Origin: Verrucomicrobiales bacterium
GTDB taxonomy: Bacteria; Verrucomicrobiota; Verrucomicrobiia; Limisphaerales; UBA11320
Assembly (NCBI GenBank): GCA_003452185.1
Contig: DMJJ01000510.1
Coordinates: 1 to 17,965 of the forward strand
Length of the DNA: 17,965 bases
Direction: 5' to 3'
Part shown: positions 1-8,493 of the stretch, piece by piece
Layout of the letters: each line of letters starts with the position of its first letter
Numbering within the stretch: position 1 is the stretch's first letter
Made by a program: the position numbers and the translations under genes
The notes under the pieces: generated by a model
What the model saw: the letters and a program-made list of their open reading frames with translations, nothing else
Told to the model about the DNA's origin: nothing
Databases searched by the model: none

Positions 1-1
1 G

Positions 2-2986
2 ACGTCGAAACCGATCTCGCTCGTTGTGACCGGCGTCTACCCATCGGTGGTGCAGCGGCCGCAGGGGGCGACGGTGGTGGAGGGGGGGGCAATCGTGCTC
101 AAGGGGCTGGGGCAGAACCTCGGCAAGCCTGGTTACTCCTGGATATTCACCCCGGAGGCCGGGGCTCCAACCCTCCTGCTCGCCGGGGAGACGAACGCCT
201 CCCTCACCCGGGTGCAGCTTCGGGTGGGAGACTCGGGCACCTACTCCTTGGTCGTGAGCAACGATGGCCAGCTCGTCTCCTCCCCCGCCCGGGTGAGTGT
301 GCTTCCGGCCCCGAGCGGTGCCGGGGGTGTTGACCTGGGGTTCTTCCCCGACCCGAGGCTGGAGACCAACGCCTCGCTCACCCTCGTCACCGCGCGGCTG
401 CAATCCGATGGAGGGGTGATTCTTGGGTTCAACGAGTGGCTGCCCGTGCCCGGGGTTCAAGGCCCCCCCCGGCTCCTGCGCCTGGAGTCCTCCGGGGCAC
501 TCGATCCCTCGTTCCTCCCGCAATCCCATGGGTTGCCGCTCTGCCTCCTCCCGGACGGCGGAATCCTCCTCGACTCCCTGGTGAAGCTGACCCCCTCGGG
601 AGCGATTGACCGATCCTTCAACAACGGGGTCTCTCAGGGATCGGGGAGCGTGGCCGCGGTGCAGCGGGATGGACGGATCCTCGTCGCGAACCCCGCCTCC
701 CTCGTCCGCCTGCTCCCGGCGGGGACACCCGACCCGTCGTGGGTTCTCCCCTCGTCCGCGGATTACAGGATCTACTCGTTCATTTCTTCCATCCACCCGG
801 AGCCCGATGGGACCCTTTGGATCGGCAAGACCGCCCACGCCTATCGCCTTTTGCCAAACGGGCGTCCCGACCCCCGTGTTCCGGACGGGGTCGGGCTTGT
901 GGGTGAGATTCGCGGGTTTGTCCGGGCCCCGGGCGGCCCCACGCGCGCTCTCTCCCAGGTCACGGACTCCCTGGGAACCCGGTTCTTCCTCCTCCCCCTC
1001 GACGGGTCATTCTCGGCGGCCCGCCACCTGGACAGGACCAACGCGGTGTACGCCACGGCGGTCGGGGTGCAGGCCGACGGCCGGGTGGTCCTGGTCGGCG
1101 ACGGGGGCATGTCCCGCCTCCTGCCGGACGGGACACGCGACCCCGAGTTTGCCGTTGGGTCGGGGATAAACCATGCCTCCCCGTGGACCCCGCTGACTCA
1201 TTTTCACGGGCCGGCCCTCCCGCAGATCGACATCGCCCCGACGGGCGACCTTCTGGTCATCGGGGATTTCGTCGACTTGAATGGAGCCTTCCGAGCCGGC
1301 ATCGCGCGAGTGCATGGCGGGCCCTACAAGGCTCCAACCCCCCTCGAGGTTCACGATCCCGTCCCGCTCCCTTCAGGGGGGGCGCTGAGTCTGGTCGCCT
1401 GGACCGATGCCTGGCCCGCGCCGACGTTCCAGTGGTTCCATGACGGGGTTCCCCTGCCGGAGTGGCAGGCAGGCGAACTGGCTTTCGAGGGGGTCCATCG
1501 CCGGGATGCTGGAGCGTACGATGTGGTCATTGGCAATTCGCTCGGCTCGGTGACCAACCGTGTCGCCCTCGTGGAGGTCACACCCCCGGATCCGCATCCC
1601 GGGAGTCTCTATGGGGAGTTCGGGCCGCTCCCCCCGCTCGACGCCACCTGTTGGGCGGTCGCGGTCCAACCGGATGGGAAGGTGCTGGTGGCGGGTGACT
1701 TTAGCTACATCGGGACGCGGCGCGTCGAGGGGCTTGCAAGGCTCCACCCGGATGGAAGCTGGGATGAGGGCTTCTCGGCCTCGGTGCGGGGGGATATCGG
1801 GAGCTTCACCCGTTCGGTGAACGGAGTGCGGGTGCAGGCGGATGGAAGGATCGTGATCTGCGGCGTGTTCACGAACGTCGGTGGGCTTCCCCGCCAGTCC
1901 CTTGCCCGGCTGCTGCCCGACGGGAGCGTTGACCCCTCGTTCAACTTTGAACGGGATCCCTACGACGTTGCGATCCCGCACCCGGCACTGGAGATCCGGT
2001 CGGATGGAAAGATTCTGTTCGACGTTCCCTGGGCCCGTGTCGGTGGGGCCCTGCTGAGCGGGCCGGTCCTGCTGGGGGAGGATGGAGCCCTGGAGGCCGG
2101 GTTCGCCACGAACCTCCCGGCCCTGGCGGGGGAGGGGACCGCGCTTGGGATCGATTCCGATGGCTCCATCTTGAGGGCATCCTACCAGCGGTTGGTGCGC
2201 CTTAATCCGGACGGGACGGTTCGGAAGGAGTTGCTTCCGCATCTCCGGCCCGACCAGACCGTGGCGGAGCTGCTCCCTTCTCCGACCCCGTGCCAACCAC
2301 CCCCCGGGGGGGCGATTCCCTCCGGGCCCGTCATCGAGGCGATCGCCGTGACGGCCGATGGTGGGGTGATTTTGGGCGGATCGTTCTCCGCCCTGCTCCC
2401 TGCGGGGGGCGGCGCTGTAAGGGTCGCCGGACTGGTGCGGCTCACGCCGGAGGGGGAGTTCGATCCGGAGTTCCAACCCACTTTCGACGGGGATGTGGAT
2501 GCATTGATGGTCGAGCCCTCCGGGCGGATCCTCGTGGGGGGATGCTTTCGTCACGTGAACGGCCTGGCGACGCCAGGGCTGGTGCGTCTCCTCCCGACCG
2601 GGGAAATCGACCCAACCTTCGAGGTGGGTTCCGGGTTTGTCGGGGTCGCTTCCAGGCGGCCCCTGATCTCGACGATTGTGGCGGGGCAAGCCGGCCGGAT
2701 CGTCGTGGGTGGGAGCTTTGGGTCCTACGCGGCCTCGGTCGCCCGCGGGGTGGCGATCCTTGTGACCGACCCCTGGCTCTCACTTCCCGAGCCGCTTCTC
2801 CCCTCGGGGGTGCGTTTCCGCTTTGGGACGCTTCCGGGGCGACGGTATGCCCTCGAATGGGCCTCCGCCCTTGGGGATGGGGAGTGGGTGCCGCTCGGTC
2901 AGGTCGAGGGGACCGGGGAGTGGGGGGAGTTGAGCCTGCCGGAGGCCGTGGGGGCGGGCGGTTTCTACCGGCTGCGGGTCGAGTAG
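2..2986 (+). CDS. Delta60-repeat / Ig-like surface protein, 5' partial
   Basis: Large probable exported or surface repeat protein; function unknown. The reading frame is open to the first complete codon at position 2, reading TSKPISLVVTG before the GTG at 26, so that GTG is almost certainly internal and the true start lies before the window. Numbering from the GTG, residues about 5-92 form an Ig-like domain (a W in the core, then DSGTYSLVVSN near its end). A long run of Delta60-type repeats follows, with motifs such as QADGRVVLVGD, RLLPDGTRDPEF, QPDGKVLVAGDF and LLPDGSVDPSF. A second Ig-like domain (about 433-518, with DAGAYDVVIGN) splits the repeats into two blocks, and repeats resume to about residue 900. 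The C-terminal ~65 residues (GRRYALEWAS... to FYRLRVE) match the tail often seen on verrucomicrobial secreted proteins. Such repeats are predicted to form beta-propellers. No catalytic motif is seen. It ends 114 bases before the next gene. Confidence 0.88.
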   Translation, partial: TSKPISLVVTGVYPSVVQRPQGATVVEGGAIVLKGLGQNLGKPGYSWIFTPEAGAPTLLLAGETNASLTRVQLRVGDSGTYSLVVSNDGQLVSSPARVSVLPAPSGAGGVDLGFFPDPRLETNASLTLVTARLQSDGGVILGFNEWLPVPGVQGPPRLLRLESSGALDPSFLPQSHGLPLCLLPDGGILLDSLVKLTPSGAIDRSFNNGVSQGSGSVAAVQRDGRILVANPASLVRLLPAGTPDPSWVLPSSADYRIYSFISSIHPEPDGTLWIGKTAHAYRLLPNGRPDPRVPDGVGLVGEIRGFVRAPGGPTRALSQVTDSLGTRFFLLPLDGSFSAARHLDRTNAVYATAVGVQADGRVVLVGDGGMSRLLPDGTRDPEFAVGSGINHASPWTPLTHFHGPALPQIDIAPTGDLLVIGDFVDLNGAFRAGIARVHGGPYKAPTPLEVHDPVPLPSGGALSLVAWTDAWPAPTFQWFHDGVPLPEWQAGELAFEGVHRRDAGAYDVVIGNSLGSVTNRVALVEVTPPDPHPGSLYGEFGPLPPLDATCWAVAVQPDGKVLVAGDFSYIGTRRVEGLARLHPDGSWDEGFSASVRGDIGSFTRSVNGVRVQADGRIVICGVFTNVGGLPRQSLARLLPDGSVDPSFNFERDPYDVAIPHPALEIRSDGKILFDVPWARVGGALLSGPVLLGEDGALEAGFATNLPALAGEGTALGIDSDGSILRASYQRLVRLNPDGTVRKELLPHLRPDQTVAELLPSPTPCQPPPGGAIPSGPVIEAIAVTADGGVILGGSFSALLPAGGGAVRVAGLVRLTPEGEFDPEFQPTFDGDVDALMVEPSGRILVGGCFRHVNGLATPGLVRLLPTGEIDPTFEVGSGFVGVASRRPLISTIVAGQAGRIVVGGSFGSYAASVARGVAILVTDPWLSLPEPLLPSGVRFRFGTLPGRRYALEWASALGDGEWVPLGQVEGTGEWGELSLPEAVGAGGFYRLRVE

Positions 2987-3100
2987 CCACGGCCTGCCCT
3001 CCCGCCCGAGGGAAGGATTTACGGGATTGCGCGGCGGCCGGCAGGGGATTACAAACTTCCGACCCTGAGTTCATCACCCATAATGCCGCCGACTCACGCC

Positions 3101-4069
3101 ATGAAACGGATCACCGCAACCTGCCTCACCCTCCTCGTCGTTGCCGCCACCGCCTCCCTTGCAGGGGCCGCTGAAACCCTCAAGTATTCGATCGCGCCGG
3201 GGTTCTTTGAGAAGGACCCTGAGCACCTCCAGCTCGGGCCGTGCCATGGCGGCGTGGTTCTGGACAAGGCCGGGAACATCCTTGTCACCACCGACACCAA
3301 GCGCGGCATCGTGGTGTTTTCCTCGACGGGAAAGTTCATCCGCTCCTTCGGCCCGACCCGCATTCATGCCCTTGAGCTTCGGGAGGAAAATGGGGTGGAG
3401 TACCTCTATTGCGCCCGTCCCGCTGACCACGAGGTGGTGAAGGTCAAGCTCGACGGGACCCAGGAGTGGTCGATCACCGCCCCGATGGAGTCGGGAGTCT
3501 TCAAGGACGCCAAGGGGTTCAACCCGTGCGCTGTGACCGTCGACCCCGATGGAGCCATCTATGTTGCGGATGGGTATGGGTCCAACTTCGTCCTGAAGTT
3601 CGACAAGAACCGGAAGTTCGTGAAGGCGTTTGGCGGCCCGGGCAAGGAGGAGGGGAAATTCCAGACCTGCCACGGCATCGGCCTCGACCTGCGCCAGGGG
3701 AAGCCGCTGCTGCTGGTGTGCAACCGCAACAACAACCGGGTGGAGTACTGGGATACCGACGGCAACTTTGTGAAAATCATCCAGAAGGATCTCCGGATGC
3801 CGGCCGCCGTGCATATCCGGGGCGACTACGCGATCTTCCCCGAGCTGCAGGGGCGCGTCACGGTGCTCGGCAAGGATGGATCGATCGTGGCCCAGGTGGG
3901 GGATAATCCCGAGGCCAGCCAGCGGGCGAACTTCGGCCTCGCCCAGGAGCATTGGAAGGAGGGGATCTGCAACTCCCCGCACGGTGCCTCAATCGACCCG
4001 GAGGGCAACCTGATCGTCAGCGAGTGGAGCCAGTTCGGCCACCTGCACAAGTGGCTCAAGGCGAAATAG
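3101..4069 (+). CDS. Exported NHL-repeat (six-bladed beta-propeller) protein
   Basis: A protein of 322 residues with a clear Sec signal peptide: MKR, a hydrophobic stretch to about residue 20, then AGA before AETL. The mature part is a series of NHL-type blades, recognisable by DKAGNILVTTD, DPDGAIYVADG, FDKNRKFVKAFG, the N-R-N-N-N-R-V-E-Y-W block and DPEGNLIVSEW. The closest folds are NHL and peptidyl-alpha-hydroxyglycine lyase-like propellers. Most verrucomicrobial and planctomycete homologues are hypothetical, so no reaction is assigned. ATG 3101 was chosen because it puts KR right at the N-terminus of the signal peptide. An in-frame ATG at 3083 would add six residues, and neither start has a Shine-Dalgarno sequence. 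It lies 64 bases upstream of the DUF1549/DUF1553 gene on the same strand, so it may be cotranscribed, although that gap is very GC-rich and could form a hairpin. Confidence 0.85.
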   Translation: MKRITATCLTLLVVAATASLAGAAETLKYSIAPGFFEKDPEHLQLGPCHGGVVLDKAGNILVTTDTKRGIVVFSSTGKFIRSFGPTRIHALELREENGVEYLYCARPADHEVVKVKLDGTQEWSITAPMESGVFKDAKGFNPCAVTVDPDGAIYVADGYGSNFVLKFDKNRKFVKAFGGPGKEEGKFQTCHGIGLDLRQGKPLLLVCNRNNNRVEYWDTDGNFVKIIQKDLRMPAAVHIRGDYAIFPELQGRVTVLGKDGSIVAQVGDNPEASQRANFGLAQEHWKEGICNSPHGASIDPEGNLIVSEWSQFGHLHKWLKAK

Positions 4070-4133
4070 CCCCCTGAGGGCTCGTGGGCCGGGGCGCGGG
4101 CCGGGCCCCTCGGGCCGGCCGTGGATCCCTGCG

Positions 4134-6851
4134 ATGAAGCGAACCTCCCTGTTTGGTCTGCTCGCGCTGTCGACGGCCCTGGCCGTCGAGGCCGGAACGC
4201 TGCGCGAGGGGACGAACAGCGGGCCGCTCCATTGGTCGCTTGCCCCCCTGCCCCGCCCGCCGGTCCCGGCCGGCGCGGCTCATCCGATCGATGCCTTCAT
4301 CCGTGCCCGGCTCGCCTCGCGGGGGGTGGCCTCGTCACCCCAGGCCGACCCCCGGTCCCTTGCCCGCCGCGTTGCCTACGACCTGACGGGGCTTCCACCG
4401 ACCCCGGAGGAAGTGGAGGCCTTTTGCTCCGATCCCGACCCGGCTGCCGCCTACGGGAGGCTCATCGACCGCCTTCTCGCCTCCCCGCGCCACGGTGAGC
4501 AGTGGGGGCGCCACTGGCTGGATGTTGCCAACTACGCCGACACCCACGGGAACGACCATGACTTTGTCCGCCCCAACGCCTGGCCGTATCGCGACTACGT
4601 GATCCGGGCGTTCAATGAGGATCGCCCCTACGCCCGGTTCATTCAGGAGCAGGTCGCGGGGGATGCGCTCTTCCCCGGAGACCCGGAGGCCACGGTCGCG
4701 CTCGGGTTCCTGGCGGCCTCCCCCTGGGATCACACCCTCATGGTCACGGTCCGGGCCGACACCGTGGATCATCGCATGGCGCAGAACCTGGATCGCGACC
4801 TCATGGTCAGTTCCGTGATCGGGACCTTCCAGAGCCTGACGATCCATTGCGCCCGCTGCCACGACCACAAGTTCGACCCGATCTCACAGCGGGATTACTA
4901 CTCCCTGCAGGCGGTGTTTGCCGGCGTCGATCGAGCCGACCGCCCCTTTGACGTCGACCCGGCCCTTCATCTTGCCCGCCAGCGGCTCCTTCAGGAGCGA
5001 CTGAGCCTGGAGACCGTCGACGAGGGGGCTCTGGCCCGTGTTGCCACCCCCGAGGTCTCCCGGTCCATGGAGCTCTGGGAGTCGGAGTGGCGGCGTCGGG
5101 AGGAGGCTTGGGTGGGGATGGAGATCCTGGGCGTGGTTTCGACCGGGGGCGCGACCCTGACCCGCCAGCAGGATGGCTCCTGGTTCGCCGGCGGCGTACG
5201 CCCCGACCACGACACCTATATTGTGACCGCGCGCGTGCCAGCGGGGCCCTTGGCCGGCGTCCGGCTGGAGGTGTTGCCCGATGACCGGCTCCCGCAGCAC
5301 GGACCGGGGCGCTGGGAGAACGGAAACTTCCACCTCACCGAGTTCCGTGCCTTTCTCTCCTCCCCGGGGGAAACCGACGGGGGGCGGGCGATCCCGTTCG
5401 CCCGCGCCACGGCCGACCATGACGAAGGAGCTGCGATCTCGGCGGCTCAGGCGATTGATGGGAAGCCGGAAACCCACTGGGGCATCCACCCGAGGTACGG
5501 GGAGCGCCACGAGGCCGTGTTTGAGCCGCGGGGGATGGAGTCCCCCGCGCCCGGGGCCTTGCTGACCCTTTTGCTGGAGCATCAAACCGGCGCCGTGGGG
5601 CACGGGATCGGGCGGTTCCGACTCTCGGTGGCCACCAATGCTGCGGCCCTCGCGCGCATCAGGCCGCTTCCACCCCCCCTCCGCGCGCTGCTGGAGACTC
5701 CCGCCGCGGAGCGGACGCCAGCCCAGAAACGCGACCTCGCCCTTGGAATCCTCCGGCTTCAGAATCGTGCCGCCCTGGAGGCCCTCCCGGCCCCGCGTCT
5801 GGTGTATGCGATTTCGCGCGACTTCCCGCCTGACGGGGAGAACTTCAAGCCGACTCGTCATCCCCGCCCGATCCATCTCCTGGCCCGGGGGGATCTGGCC
5901 CGCCCGGGGGAGGAGGTCCAGCCTGCCGCCCTCGCCTGTCTCCCCGGGATGTCACCCCTGCTGGCGATGGGAGAGGGGGACGAGGAATCCCGGCGTCGTG
6001 CCGCCTTGGCCCGATGGGTGAGCGATGATCGGAACGTGCTGACGTGGCGGAGCATCGTCAACCGGGTCTGGGCGCACCATTTCGGACGGGGGCTTTGTGA
6101 CACGCCGAACGACTTTGGGAAAATGGGCGGGACCCCATCCCATCCCGAGCTCCTCGACTGGCTGGCGGTTTGGTTTCGCGACGACGCCAAAGGGTCGATC
6201 AAGGCGCTCCACCGGTTGATCCTCACCAGCGAAACCTGGAGGCAATCGACCTTTGGGGGGCAGGGGATGGGTGTCGACCCGGACAACCGTCTCCTTTGGA
6301 GGCAGGCCCGGGAGCGCCTCACGGCCGAGGAGGTTCGGGACACGCTGCTCGCGCTGGGTGGGCGGTTGGACCTGACGATGGGGGGGGCGCCGGCTGTGCA
6401 ATTTATCGACCACGGGGATGCGACCTTCAACACGGGGGGGGCTCCGGCGTTTCTCGACTACGACCACTTCGACCCTGACGCCCCCGCGGCGCGCCGGCGG
6501 GCGGTCTATCGGTTCCTGTTTCGCACGGTGCCCGACCCGTTCATGGATGCGCTCGACTGCCCCGACGGCGGGGCGTTCACCCCGGTCCGGGGGAGCTCGA
6601 CCACCGCTCTGCAGGCCCTCGCGCTGCTGAACGACCCGTTTGTGATCCGGCAGTCGGAGAGCATCGCGGCCCGGATCGCAGCCCGGTGCAGCACACCGGA
6701 GCTGCAGGCGGAGGAGGCCGTGCGGCTGATCCTTCTCAGGCCGAGCCCTGCCGTGGAGCGGGATCGGCTGGCGGCCTACGTGCGGCGGCATGGCCTCGCC
6801 AACACCTGCCAGCTGCTCGTGAACAGCAACGAATTCCTTTACCTGGACTGA
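4134..6851 (+). CDS. DUF1549/DUF1553 (PSCyt2/PSD1) protein with CxxCH motif
   Basis: A 905-residue exported protein of the family expanded in Planctomycetota and Verrucomicrobiota; biochemical function unestablished. Residues 1-20 look like a signal peptide (MKR, hydrophobic core, VEA|G). The DUF1549 domain starts near residue 53 (IDAFIRARLAS), includes YDLTGLPPTPEEVEAF, and reaches the hallmark CARCHDHKFDPI, where C239, C242 and H243 form a CxxCH heme-c-like signature. A middle beta-rich segment (about 330-500) carries the LPQHGPGRWENGNFHLTEF motif usual in this family. DUF1553 occupies about 635-905 (from WRSIVNRVWAHHFG to LLVNSNEFLYLD). Many relatives also carry an N-terminal PSCyt1 cytochrome domain with a second CxxCH; this protein lacks it. 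The stop codon is only four bases before the DUF1501 gene, which indicates an operon. The start ATG has no Shine-Dalgarno sequence. Confidence 0.93.
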   Translation: MKRTSLFGLLALSTALAVEAGTLREGTNSGPLHWSLAPLPRPPVPAGAAHPIDAFIRARLASRGVASSPQADPRSLARRVAYDLTGLPPTPEEVEAFCSDPDPAAAYGRLIDRLLASPRHGEQWGRHWLDVANYADTHGNDHDFVRPNAWPYRDYVIRAFNEDRPYARFIQEQVAGDALFPGDPEATVALGFLAASPWDHTLMVTVRADTVDHRMAQNLDRDLMVSSVIGTFQSLTIHCARCHDHKFDPISQRDYYSLQAVFAGVDRADRPFDVDPALHLARQRLLQERLSLETVDEGALARVATPEVSRSMELWESEWRRREEAWVGMEILGVVSTGGATLTRQQDGSWFAGGVRPDHDTYIVTARVPAGPLAGVRLEVLPDDRLPQHGPGRWENGNFHLTEFRAFLSSPGETDGGRAIPFARATADHDEGAAISAAQAIDGKPETHWGIHPRYGERHEAVFEPRGMESPAPGALLTLLLEHQTGAVGHGIGRFRLSVATNAAALARIRPLPPPLRALLETPAAERTPAQKRDLALGILRLQNRAALEALPAPRLVYAISRDFPPDGENFKPTRHPRPIHLLARGDLARPGEEVQPAALACLPGMSPLLAMGEGDEESRRRAALARWVSDDRNVLTWRSIVNRVWAHHFGRGLCDTPNDFGKMGGTPSHPELLDWLAVWFRDDAKGSIKALHRLILTSETWRQSTFGGQGMGVDPDNRLLWRQARERLTAEEVRDTLLALGGRLDLTMGGAPAVQFIDHGDATFNTGGAPAFLDYDHFDPDAPAARRRAVYRFLFRTVPDPFMDALDCPDGGAFTPVRGSSTTALQALALLNDPFVIRQSESIAARIAARCSTPELQAEEAVRLILLRPSPAVERDRLAAYVRRHGLANTCQLLVNSNEFLYLD

Positions 6852-6855
6852 CCCG

Positions 6856-8262
6856 ATGCACGATCCCCATCTCAGCCGTCGTGACTTTCTGGGCCGCCTC
6901 TCCACCGGGCTCGGCGGGGTGGCCATCGCTTCCCTCTTCCAGCAGGAGGGTTTCGGGGCCCCGCTGCCCCATTTTGTCCCGAGGGCCCGCCGGGTGATCC
7001 AGCTCTTCATGAGCGGGGGGGCGAGCCAGTGCGATCTCTTCGACTACAAGCCGGAGCTGATCGCGCGACACGGGCAGAAGTTCGATCCCGGTCCCGGGGT
7101 GCGGGTCGAGGCGAGCGTGAGTCTGCCCGGGGCTGTGATGAAGAGCCCGTTTGAATGGGCCCGCCATGGCGAGACCGGTCGATGGGTGAGCAGCGCCCTT
7201 CCTAACTTGGCGCGCCACGTGGATGAGATGGCATTCCTCATGGCGATGCAGTCGGCCTCGAACGTGCATGGGCCTGCCTCCTACCTGCAGACGAGCGGGT
7301 ACGTGCTTCCCGGGTTCCCGTCCGCGGGGGCTTGGGTCTCCTACGCCCTCGGGAGCCTCTCGCGGGATGTCCCGGCATTCGTGGCGCTTCCCGATGTGAG
7401 GGGCCTTCCGTACAACGGCCGGAGCGCGTTTACGGCCGGCTTTCTCCCGGCAAACCACCAAGGGACTGTGATCCAGGCCTCCGCCCCCCAGCCGATCACG
7501 CACCTGCGTCCGCCGGCCTCCGCCGGGCAGGTCACGCCCGAGAGCCGGGCCGATGGGCTGGCTCTGCTTCAGGAGATGAACTCCCGGCATGCGGCGGCGC
7601 GTCCGGAGGACTCCCGCCTCACGGCCCGCATGGAAAGCTACGAGCTCGCCGCCCGGCTTCAGCTCGCCGCGCCCGAGTTGCTCGACCTCTCCTCCGAAGG
7701 GGAGGTGACGCGGGCGTTCTACGGGATGGATCAACCCGAGACGGCGGATTTCGGCCGTCGATGCCTGCTGGCCCGGCGGATGATCGAGCGGGGGGTCCGG
7801 TTCGTCCAGGTCTGGAGCGGCCACGGCGGCGGGTCGGCCAACTGGGACAACCATTCCGACATCGCCAAGGAGCTTGGAGCCGCCGCCCGCGGCATGGACC
7901 TGCCCGCTGCCGCCCTGCTCTCCGATCTCCGGCAGCGTGGGTTGCTGGAGGACACCTTGCTCGTCTGGACAACGGAGTTTGGCCGGATGCCGTTCAGCCA
8001 GGGGAGCGTTGGGCGCGATCACAATGGGGGAACGTTCGTCTCCTGGTTCGCCGGGGCCGGAGTGAAGGCCGGGAGTTCAATCGGGAGAAGCGATGAATGG
8101 TCGTGGAAAGCGGTCGAGGGGACCACCACCAGCTACGATTTCCATGCCACCCTGCTGCACCTCCTCGGGCTCCGCCACGAGAAGCTTTCGTTTCGCCACG
8201 GGGGGATCGACCGTCGCCTGACCGACGTCCACGGCCGCGTCATCACCGAAATCCTGGCGTGA
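6856..8262 (+). CDS. DUF1501 protein with Tat signal
   Basis: A 468-residue DUF1501 protein, the standard partner of DUF1549/DUF1553 proteins. The N-terminus has a twin-arginine motif (SRRDFLGR, residues 7-14) followed by a hydrophobic segment, so export in folded form is expected. DUF1501 has an alkaline phosphatase/sulfatase-like fold. Motifs that could be metal-binding by analogy are SGGASQCDLFDYKP near the N-terminus, WDNHSD (330-335), TTEFGR (372-377) and GRDHNGG (386-392), then DFHATLLHLLG near the C-terminus. No activity has been assigned to the family with certainty. It starts four bases after the upstream stop, with no Shine-Dalgarno sequence, so translational coupling is likely. Its stop codon abuts the palindromic repeat array at 8264, which may end transcription of the operon. 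Confidence 0.93.
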   Translation: MHDPHLSRRDFLGRLSTGLGGVAIASLFQQEGFGAPLPHFVPRARRVIQLFMSGGASQCDLFDYKPELIARHGQKFDPGPGVRVEASVSLPGAVMKSPFEWARHGETGRWVSSALPNLARHVDEMAFLMAMQSASNVHGPASYLQTSGYVLPGFPSAGAWVSYALGSLSRDVPAFVALPDVRGLPYNGRSAFTAGFLPANHQGTVIQASAPQPITHLRPPASAGQVTPESRADGLALLQEMNSRHAAARPEDSRLTARMESYELAARLQLAAPELLDLSSEGEVTRAFYGMDQPETADFGRRCLLARRMIERGVRFVQVWSGHGGGSANWDNHSDIAKELGAAARGMDLPAAALLSDLRQRGLLEDTLLVWTTEFGRMPFSQGSVGRDHNGGTFVSWFAGAGVKAGSSIGRSDEWSWKAVEGTTTSYDFHATLLHLLGLRHEKLSFRHGGIDRRLTDVHGRVITEILA

Positions 8263-8263
8263 A

Positions 8264-8493
8264 CCGCGGATCAGGGTTGTTTAACCGCGGATGACGCGGA
8301 TTTTCGCGGATGGGACCTGGGAAGAGATTGAGAGGTTTTCAGTGGCGAGGCGATTCCTCCTGATCCCACACCTCTGAGTCATGCTGTGAGGTTGCCGTGG
8401 GCTTGGGATGACCTCTCCGTCGGATCCTCACCCAGGGCCCTTCCCATCCGCGGAAATCCGTGTCATCCGCGGTTAAACAACCCTGATCCGCGG
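8264..8493. repeat. Copy 1 of the element with complete 52-nt inverted arms
   Basis: The left arm 8264-8315 and right arm 8442-8493 are reverse complements at 50 of 52 positions. The outer 27 bases (8264-8290 versus 8467-8493) match exactly. The arms bracket a 126-base core that is itself largely self-complementary: 8316-8321 with 8431-8436, 8330-8336 with 8411-8417, 8365-8374 with 8388-8401. Copies 2 and 3 have shortened left arms that share the CCGCGG of the preceding right arm (8488-8493 and 8683-8688). TTAA occurs at the inner/outer arm junction (8281-8284 and 8473-8476) and at the array's right end (8861-8864). The arm starts one base after the DUF1501 stop codon. Confidence 0.9.

Noticed and set aside
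1373..2689. 438-codon minus-strand frame within the Delta60 protein.
   Set aside because: Its Pro/Arg/Gly-rich translation shows no domain, and the plus-strand frame has clear repeat motifs throughout.
2997..3012. Possible terminator (CCCTC/GAGGG) after the Delta60 gene.
   Set aside because: The stem is only five bases and no T-tract follows; too weak to call.
6736..8022. 428-codon minus-strand frame opposite the DUF1501 gene.
   Set aside because: The plus-strand product has a Tat signal and DUF1501 motifs; the antisense translation has no recognisable family and is explained by codon bias.
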